Shown in pieces: positions 22,119 through 26,668 of a stretch of DNA of 26,668 nt. The notes beneath the pieces were generated by a model. That model worked only from the letters and a program-made list of their open reading frames with translations. It did not search any database and was not told the DNA's origin. The first letter of the stretch is position 1. Every line of letters begins with the position of its first letter. Origin of the DNA: Prevotellaceae bacterium UBA4301 (GTDB lineage Bacteria > Bacteroidota > Bacteroidia > Bacteroidales > Bacteroidaceae); the NCBI GenBank assembly GCA_002395775.1, contig DGUV01000077.1:23076-49743 (forward strand), given 5' to 3'. Both the position numbers and the translations under genes were made by a program.

Positions 22119-23954
22119 TTACTTAATCACTTTCTTACCATTGACAATGTAGATTCCCTTCGTGGGCTTCGTCACGCGGCGGCCACTGAGGTCATACACA
22201 GCATCGGCCTCACGACTCATTCGTCCATTGTCTATTGAAATGATTCCCGTCGGGTCGGTGATGTTGCCTTCGGCACTGTTGAAGACACACATGTACCTGC
22301 CGCCCCGGCTTCCGTCGCGATGAACGAAGGCCACGAGATAGAGGTTGTTGCGGTCATACTCGGGATAGAGCGTGGTGCTGTACGAGGCTTGGATGGTGCC
22401 TTCGGCATTGATGACATCGCCCTTGGGGTCGCTGAGGATTTCGCGGATGACGTTGGCATGGGTGTAGTGTCCCATGGTTTCCTCCTTCTCCTCCTCTGTC
22501 CAGAAGAGCTGGCTGTCCGTGTCCACATTCTTCTCCATCAGATAGACGGTCAGTCGGGGACGTTCGCCTTCGGGCATGATGCCGTTGGCAATGTCGCCGC
22601 CCACGCTCACCTGCAGCGTCTCTCCGTCTTCCTTCACCTCACCGCTCACCTCCACGTTGACAAACGTCGGGTGGTTGATGGCGGCCTCGATGGCTTGGGT
22701 GCTATACGGGTCATAGAGCACGCTGAACATGGCGTTCGGTGCAGAGTTCATCTGGAAGAGAATGTTGTCGGGTGTCATGTCGCGGTCGATGGTCATGGCG
22801 GGGATGCTGATGTAGGCCGAGTCTTGGTCACACAGGCGCAGGGCCAAGGCCGTGGCATCGTCGTCGCCTGTCATGAACTGGTCGTCGAGGTGCTGACACA
22901 CGAAGGTGATGTCGGCCTTCTTCTTCTCCACCACGGGGCCCACAATATCGTCGTAGTAGCGGGCCGACCTGTAGTTGTTCTCCGATTCGTAGTATTCCAC
23001 CAGCGGGCGGCGCAGGTAGGCCTCGTCCACTGCGCGGGGCACGCCGATGAGATTCAGCTTGTGCACCTCGGGGGTGGCCAGTGCCGTGCCGTTGACCTTG
23101 GTGATGCTCATTTCCAGGTCGCCGCTGTGGAAAGCATAGAGCGGAGCCATGAAGACCTTGCTCGTCAGACCCGGATTGATGGGCGTGGACAGGGAGATGG
23201 TCTTGCTCCACGACTGTTCGCCTTGGCGCGAGGTCACCTCAATGTTTCTGATGGCTTGCGACCCACGGTTCTTGATGCACATCAGGCAGTCGCCAGCCTC
23301 GTCGGTGGACACCACGCCGTCATGTGTGATCAGGGTCACGGTGGGCAGGAAGTTGAAGGTGCCCTTCGAGTCGCGAATGGTGAGCAGGATGGGTAGGATA
23401 CCTATTTCGTTCATGTCCACCCAGTGCGGTTTGCCCTCGGCATCCAGGTCGCCCTCCACCCACAGGTAGCAACTGTTCGGCGTGTAGTGGGGATAGAGGT
23501 TGGGGATGGCATATTCGTCCTTCTTGATGTTGGTGGTGAAGCCCACCACCAGTTGCTCCACATCCTCGGGAATCTCGTATGCCTTCATGGTCATGTTCGT
23601 CCAACCGGGCGTGCTGGCCTGGTAGCTGTAGCTCACTGTGGCCTTGCCCGTGGAGAGGTCTTCGCCGTTGAAGGTGTTCCGGACAAATCCCTCATAGATG
23701 CCCGAGCGCTGCGAGGTGCACCATCCTACGCGCATGCCCACGATGGTGCCTCCCACGTAGGGTTCCAGCATGTCGCGGGTGAGCAGTATGGCACATCCCA
23801 CCTTGGCGTCGTGGTCCAGGTAGATGCCGTCGTATTCCCAAATCTGGTCGTCGTACTTGGCGTACCCCAGATAGGTACGTCCGGAGGTGTTCTGTGCTCC
23901 TGCCAGGCAGGGCATCATCACCAGTGCAATCAGTAAGGAGTAGATTTTTTTCAT
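22119..23954 (-). CDS. Omp28-related paralogue that has lost the CxxC motif
   Basis: A 611-residue exported protein. The signal peptide ends near residue 20 (LAGA). The layout matches the 606-residue neighbour: an N-terminal beta domain (about 25-195), an Ig-like part with KVNGTALATPEVHKL, then a thioredoxin-like region opening PLVEYYESENNYRSARYYDD. Aligned with PLIEEFTSQRCINC of the neighbour, the two cysteines fall on N327 and S330. Conserved surroundings (PLVE, ITFVCQHLDDQF, YISIPAMTIDRDM) show that the fold is probably kept while redox activity is gone. The tail is AVYDLSGRRVTKPTKGIYI plus VNGKKVIK. The frame is intact over 611 codons, so this is a specialised paralogue and not a pseudogene. 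It is first in its run, with a good promoter at 23992-24023. Confidence 0.72.
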   Translation of the reverse strand: MKKIYSLLIALVMMPCLAGAQNTSGRTYLGYAKYDDQIWEYDGIYLDHDAKVGCAILLTRDMLEPYVGGTIVGMRVGWCTSQRSGIYEGFVRNTFNGEDLSTGKATVSYSYQASTPGWTNMTMKAYEIPEDVEQLVVGFTTNIKKDEYAIPNLYPHYTPNSCYLWVEGDLDAEGKPHWVDMNEIGILPILLTIRDSKGTFNFLPTVTLITHDGVVSTDEAGDCLMCIKNRGSQAIRNIEVTSRQGEQSWSKTISLSTPINPGLTSKVFMAPLYAFHSGDLEMSITKVNGTALATPEVHKLNLIGVPRAVDEAYLRRPLVEYYESENNYRSARYYDDIVGPVVEKKKADITFVCQHLDDQFMTGDDDATALALRLCDQDSAYISIPAMTIDRDMTPDNILFQMNSAPNAMFSVLYDPYSTQAIEAAINHPTFVNVEVSGEVKEDGETLQVSVGGDIANGIMPEGERPRLTVYLMEKNVDTDSQLFWTEEEKEETMGHYTHANVIREILSDPKGDVINAEGTIQASYSTTLYPEYDRNNLYLVAFVHRDGSRGGRYMCVFNSAEGNITDPTGIISIDNGRMSREADAVYDLSGRRVTKPTKGIYIVNGKKVIK

Positions 23955-23991
23955 AAGCCCAATAATTTAAGGATTAATAATGTTTCTGTCG

Positions 23992-24023
23992 CAAAAATAG
24001 GATAATTCTTCCAAACCACCAAA
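23992..24023 (-). promoter_or_regulatory. Promoter of the minus-strand Omp28-like pair
   Basis: On the minus strand TTTG (24023-24020), a 20-nt spacer, then TATTTTTG (23999-23992), a full Bacteroidetes consensus. Transcription starts close to 23985, leaving a leader of about 30 nt before the ATG at 23954. Confidence 0.75.
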
Positions 24024-24040
24024 TTTCTGTCCTAATTTAT

Positions 24041-24056
24041 TATATATGCGCGCGCG
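24041..24056. repeat. Alternating pyrimidine-purine tract TATATATGCGCGCGCG
   Basis: Sixteen bases of strictly alternating pyrimidine and purine, half TA and half GC, just upstream of the promoter at 23992-24023. Such tracts can adopt Z-form or melt under supercoiling. Whether this matters for the nearby promoter is unknown. Confidence 0.6.
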
Positions 24057-24122
24057 AAGAATAAACACATCCTGGGCTGAGGAATAGGGAACCTCGTGGC
24101 AGATTCCCGTATGTTTCGCACT

Positions 24123-24160
24123 GTGCCATTGATGGCACGCCTCTGTGCCACCAATGGCAC
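24123..24160. repeat. Two direct copies of a GTGCCA-N4-TGGCAC hairpin
   Basis: GTGCCATTGATGGCAC (24123-24138) and GTGCCACCAATGGCAC (24145-24160) have identical 6-bp stems and different 4-nt loops, at a 22-bp period. They lie about 100 bp upstream of the minus-strand Omp28-like promoter and downstream of the araB-like terminator. Possibilities are a paired binding site for a dimeric regulator on two turns of the helix, or a dispersed repeat. Confidence 0.55.
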
Positions 24161-24204
24161 AAGGCGCAGCAATTAACCGTTTCGTCCCATGCGATAGAGA
24201 AAAT

Positions 24205-24240
24205 GAATCCCCCAAAACCTTTGCGGTCCTGGGGGAATTC
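24205..24240 (-). terminator. Terminator after the araB-like gene
   Basis: GAATCCCCCA (24205-24214) pairs with TGGGGGAATTC (24230-24240) with one bulged base over a 15-nt loop. On the minus strand ATTTTCTC follows. It lies 45 bases beyond the kinase stop codon. Confidence 0.6.
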
Positions 24241-24284
24241 GTTTTCAGGGTCTTCGGGTTCTATAATGGGAACCCCCTGTTTGC

Positions 24285-25877
24285 TTACTTCTTGCACTCG
24301 GTGGCCTTCTGCTCGATGGGGAGGCCGGCCTTGTAGTTCTGGATGTAGCGGTTGAATCCGGCCACGTCCTCGGCAGTGGGCTTCACCTCCACACCCGTGT
24401 TGCCGGCGAAGACAACCTGGTCGAGATAGTCGGCAAGGCTCAGCTTGTCGGTGTTGTTCACCACATAGGCAGCCAGCAGGGCGATGCCCCATGCACCACC
24501 TTCGCCAGCGGTCTCCATGACGCTGATGGGCGAGTTGAGGGCGGCGGCCAACATGCGCTGACCCACCTGAGGCGTGGTGAAGTAGCCACCGTGACCCATG
24601 ATGCGATCCACGCGGATGTGCTCCTCGTTGAACAGGATATCGTTACCCAGCTTCAGCACGCCGATGGCACCGTAGAGGTGGGCACGCATGAAGTTGGCCA
24701 GGTTGAACTTGTCGGTGGCAGAGCGTACGAAGAGGGGACGGCCATCCATGAGTCCGGCAACGGGTTCGCCAGAGAAGTAGTTGTACGACATGATACCACC
24801 GCAGTCGGGATCACCCTGAGCTGCGATGTTGAAGAGTGTTCCGTACAGGTCCTTGGTTTCCTGCTTAACACCCAGCAACTGCTGGTACTCCTTGAAGATG
24901 TTCACCCATGCGTTGATGTCAGAAGTACAATTGTTGCAGTGTACCATAGCCACCAGACTGCCGTCGGGAGTAGTTACGAGGTCGATGGGCTCATAGGGCT
25001 TCGACAGAGGCTTCTCCAGCACAATCATAGAGAATGAGCTAGTACCGGCACTGACATTACCAGTGCGCTGACGAACAGCATTTGTGGCAACCATACCTGT
25101 TCCTGCGTCGCCTTCGGGAGGACAAACAGGGATACCGGGCTTCAGGTGGCCGCTGACGTCGAGCTTCAATGCGCCTTCGGGAGTGAGGAAACCTGCATTC
25201 TCACCAGCGTTCAAAGACTTGGGCAGAATGTCGAGTAACTTCCAAGAGAAACCCTTGGGAGCAATCAGCTCGTCGAACTTGCGAACCATCTCTGCGTCGT
25301 AGGTCTTCGTGGCGGGATCAACGGGAATCATACCCGATGCATCGCCCACGCCCAGCACGAACTGCCCCGTCACCTGCCAGTGGACGTAACCTGCCAGGGT
25401 GGTCAGGTACTTGATGGCGGGCACGTGCTCCTCATTGTCCAGGATGGCTTCGTAGAGGTGCGAGATGCTCCAGCGCAGAGGGATGTTGTAGTTGAATAGT
25501 TTGCTCAGTTCTGCAGCAGCCTTGCCAGTGTTGGTGTTACGCCAAGTGCGGAAAGGCACCAGAATTTCCTGCTTCTCGTTGAAGGCCATATAGCCGTGCA
25601 TCATAGCGCTGAAACCAATGGCACCCAGCATCTCGATTTCGCAGTCATATTCCTTCAGCACATTCTTGCGGAGGTCGGCATAGCAGTCTTGCAGGCCGTA
25701 CCAGATTGCTTCGGTGGAGTAGGTCCAGAGGCCGTCCACAAGTTGGTTCTCCCACGTGTGGCTACCTTGTGCGATGGGTTTGTTCTCCTGGTCGATGAGA
25801 ACTGCCTTGATGCGGGTTGATCCAAATTCGATGCCGAGAATGGCCTTGCCCGCTTCGATGGTTTGTTTTGCAGTCAT
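24285..25877 (-). CDS. araB: FGGY-family sugar kinase, probably L-ribulokinase
   Basis: ATP-dependent carbohydrate kinase of 530 residues. The N-terminal phosphate-binding motif is GIEFGSTRIKAVLID (15-29). The likely catalytic Asp lies in GVGDASGMIPVD (D179), the second ATP motif is SAGTSSFSMIV, and the C-terminal signature is GHGGYFTTPQVGQRMLAAAL followed by METAGEGGAWGIALLA. The upstream gene is L-arabinose isomerase, whose product L-ribulose is the expected substrate, so L-ribulokinase is favoured; this Bacteroidales type is distant from the E. coli AraB and resembles xylulokinases, so D-xylulokinase or L-fuculokinase remain possible on sequence alone. It has its own promoter at 25927-25958 and its own terminator. 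Confidence 0.85.
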   Translation of the reverse strand: MTAKQTIEAGKAILGIEFGSTRIKAVLIDQENKPIAQGSHTWENQLVDGLWTYSTEAIWYGLQDCYADLRKNVLKEYDCEIEMLGAIGFSAMMHGYMAFNEKQEILVPFRTWRNTNTGKAAAELSKLFNYNIPLRWSISHLYEAILDNEEHVPAIKYLTTLAGYVHWQVTGQFVLGVGDASGMIPVDPATKTYDAEMVRKFDELIAPKGFSWKLLDILPKSLNAGENAGFLTPEGALKLDVSGHLKPGIPVCPPEGDAGTGMVATNAVRQRTGNVSAGTSSFSMIVLEKPLSKPYEPIDLVTTPDGSLVAMVHCNNCTSDINAWVNIFKEYQQLLGVKQETKDLYGTLFNIAAQGDPDCGGIMSYNYFSGEPVAGLMDGRPLFVRSATDKFNLANFMRAHLYGAIGVLKLGNDILFNEEHIRVDRIMGHGGYFTTPQVGQRMLAAALNSPISVMETAGEGGAWGIALLAAYVVNNTDKLSLADYLDQVVFAGNTGVEVKPTAEDVAGFNRYIQNYKAGLPIEQKATECKK

Positions 25878-25926
25878 AGTAATAAGATTTTAGTTAAAGT
25901 TGATACTATATTCAGACAAAGTAACG

Positions 25927-25958
25927 CAAATGTATTCATTTTTTTCGAATTCCGCAAG
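25927..25958 (-). promoter_or_regulatory. Promoter of the araB-like gene
   Basis: On the minus strand CTTG (25958-25955), a 20-nt spacer, then TACATTTG (25934-25927), matching the Bacteroidetes consensus. The leader to the ATG at 25877 is about 40 nt. No clear inverted-repeat operator is seen around it. Confidence 0.72.
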
Positions 25959-26006
25959 CTTTTTGCTCTCGAAGTGACAAAAATATTACGGGCCATTATG
26001 AAGAAT

Positions 26007-26041
26007 CAAGGGCAGCAAGCCACTCCGACTTGCTGCCCTTG
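26007..26041. terminator. 13-bp hairpin in the araA-araB gap
   Basis: CAAGGGCAGCAAG (26007-26019) pairs perfectly with CTTGCTGCCCTTG (26029-26041) around a 9-nt loop. It lacks a clear T run on the minus strand. It may back up the araA terminator or be a processing or stability hairpin. Confidence 0.5.
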
Positions 26042-26080
26042 GATGATGGTTTTATTCGCTGACACTTGGAAGAGAATGTG

Positions 26081-26122
26081 TAAAAAAGGAGCATCCCACG
26101 TCAGAGAGAGGGATGCTCCTTT
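26081..26122 (-). terminator. araA terminator
   Basis: AAAGGAGCATCCC (26085-26097) pairs perfectly with GGGATGCTCCTTT (26110-26122). On the minus strand the hairpin is followed by TTTTTTA, and it lies about 20 bases after the araA stop. This argues that araA and the araB-like gene are separate transcription units. Confidence 0.82.
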
Positions 26123-26143
26123 ATTTAAACGATGTAGGCTAAC

Positions 26144-26668
26144 TTACTGCAGTGCCTTGTTCAGCATGTAGTAAACCTCGTTGTTGCGCAGGGTCTGCTG
26201 GAAGTCGGCGATGTTGGTTTCCTTGTTGATGCGGACGTACTCGATGCCGGTCATCTCAGCGAAGTCGGCCCAATACTCCTCGGTGATGTCGTAGGAGAAG
26301 GCGCTGTGGTGTGTGCCACCGGCCAGAATCCATGCACCGGCACCTACCTCGAAGGAAGGCTGGGGTACCCACAGGGCGCTGGCAACGGGCAGGTTGGGCA
26401 TGGGCTTCGGCTCGATGCACTCAACCTCCTGAGAGATGAGGCGGAAGCGGTTGCTGAGGTCAACGACGGTGGCCTTGATGCCACGGCCCGTCTTAGAGGT
26501 GAACACGAGGCTAGCGGTCTGCTGCTTGCGGATGCCGATGCCCAGGAAGTGAACCTCCAACTTGGGTTTGTCGACAGCGATGAGGGGGCAAACCTCCAGC
26601 ATGTGGCTCTGCAGACAGCTGCTGCGGTCGCCGGAGAAGTTGAGGGTGTAGTCCTCGAGGAAAGAGCA
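26144..26668 (-). CDS. araA: L-arabinose isomerase, C-terminal part (5' end outside window)
   Basis: Converts L-arabinose to L-ribulose in the cytosol. The reading frame is open at the right window edge; the first internal ATG at 26602 is not the true start, since the preceding 22 codons encode FLEDYTLNFSGDRSSCLQSH, a normal AraA block. Family motifs include SHMLEVCPLIA, where His is a metal ligand, the following KPKLEVHFLGIG, and AGGTHHSAFS with a further metal-binding His. About 174 C-terminal residues are present of a normal length near 500. The C-terminus (NNEVYYMLNKALQ) is at the expected place. It is followed by its own terminator and then the araB-like gene. Confidence 0.93.
   Translation of the reverse strand, partial: CSFLEDYTLNFSGDRSSCLQSHMLEVCPLIAVDKPKLEVHFLGIGIRKQQTASLVFTSKTGRGIKATVVDLSNRFRLISQEVECIEPKPMPNLPVASALWVPQPSFEVGAGAWILAGGTHHSAFSYDITEEYWADFAEMTGIEYVRINKETNIADFQQTLRNNEVYYMLNKALQ

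Noticed and set aside
22320..23396. 358-codon plus-strand open frame
   Set aside because: Antisense to the CxxC-less Omp28-like gene; composition (His, Val, Gly, Asp) is typical of reverse-strand shadows in this GC range.
22119..23954. Pseudogene, because the redox cysteines are missing
   Set aside because: The frame is intact over 611 codons with signal peptide, all domains, tail and promoter; loss of CxxC alone fits a specialised paralogue.

Overview
The window reads as chromosomal DNA of a Bacteroidales bacterium, most likely Prevotella or a close relative. Four things point there: the gene order ileS / DksA-like / lspA / DUF4296 lipoprotein, several TTG-N19/20-TAnnTTTG promoters of the Bacteroidetes type, exported proteins of the Omp28 and DUF6029 families, and the recurring short C-terminal tail YDLSGRR...GIYI.NGKKV. 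No rRNA, tRNA, transposase, integrase or CRISPR array was found.

Layout. 1-638 holds the 3' end of a CCA-adding enzyme gene. 639-992 holds a promoter and a strikingly self-complementary leader in front of a secreted DUF4595-like protein (993-2024). 2025-2926 is a gene-poor island with two strong hairpins, a degenerate 22-24 bp repeat array, palindromes, a decayed SGNH-hydrolase 3' end and the ileS promoter. 2927-8567 is a housekeeping and envelope run on the plus strand: ileS, a DksA-like protein, lspA, a DUF4296 lipoprotein and a 56-residue conserved-looking small protein. 8555-12762 is a minus-strand run transcribed tkt -> rpiB -> phosphoethanolamine-transferase-like gene. 24285-26668 carries araB-like and araA (partial) genes on the minus strand, with separate terminators and promoters.

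The most distinctive region is 12986-23954. Two convergent runs of exported-protein genes meet at a bidirectional terminator (20213-20258). The plus run encodes an Omp28-type thioredoxin-fold protein (CKYC), a TlpA-type thioredoxin (CKPC), a DUF6029 outer-membrane barrel, an Omp28 lipoprotein (CVNC) and two secreted proteins of unknown role. The minus run encodes two more Omp28-type proteins, one with CINC and one whose CxxC is replaced by NYRS. Five of these, plus the DUF4595-like protein, end in the compact sorting-like tail. My inference is a surface or periplasmic thiol/disulfide module, with the barrel as its outer-membrane component and secreted thioredoxin-fold effectors; its substrate and function are unknown.

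A second theme is interspersed short repeats inside genes. An AT-rich repeat in ileS is 26/29 identical in inverted orientation to DNA encoding the DUF6029 signal peptide. A G-rich palindromic repeat occurs in the CCA gene, in an intergenic gap and in an Omp28 signal peptide. An ATTGACAATGG-like repeat encodes the linker before the C-terminal tails. Repeat DNA therefore appears to be supplying signal peptides and linkers of real proteins here.
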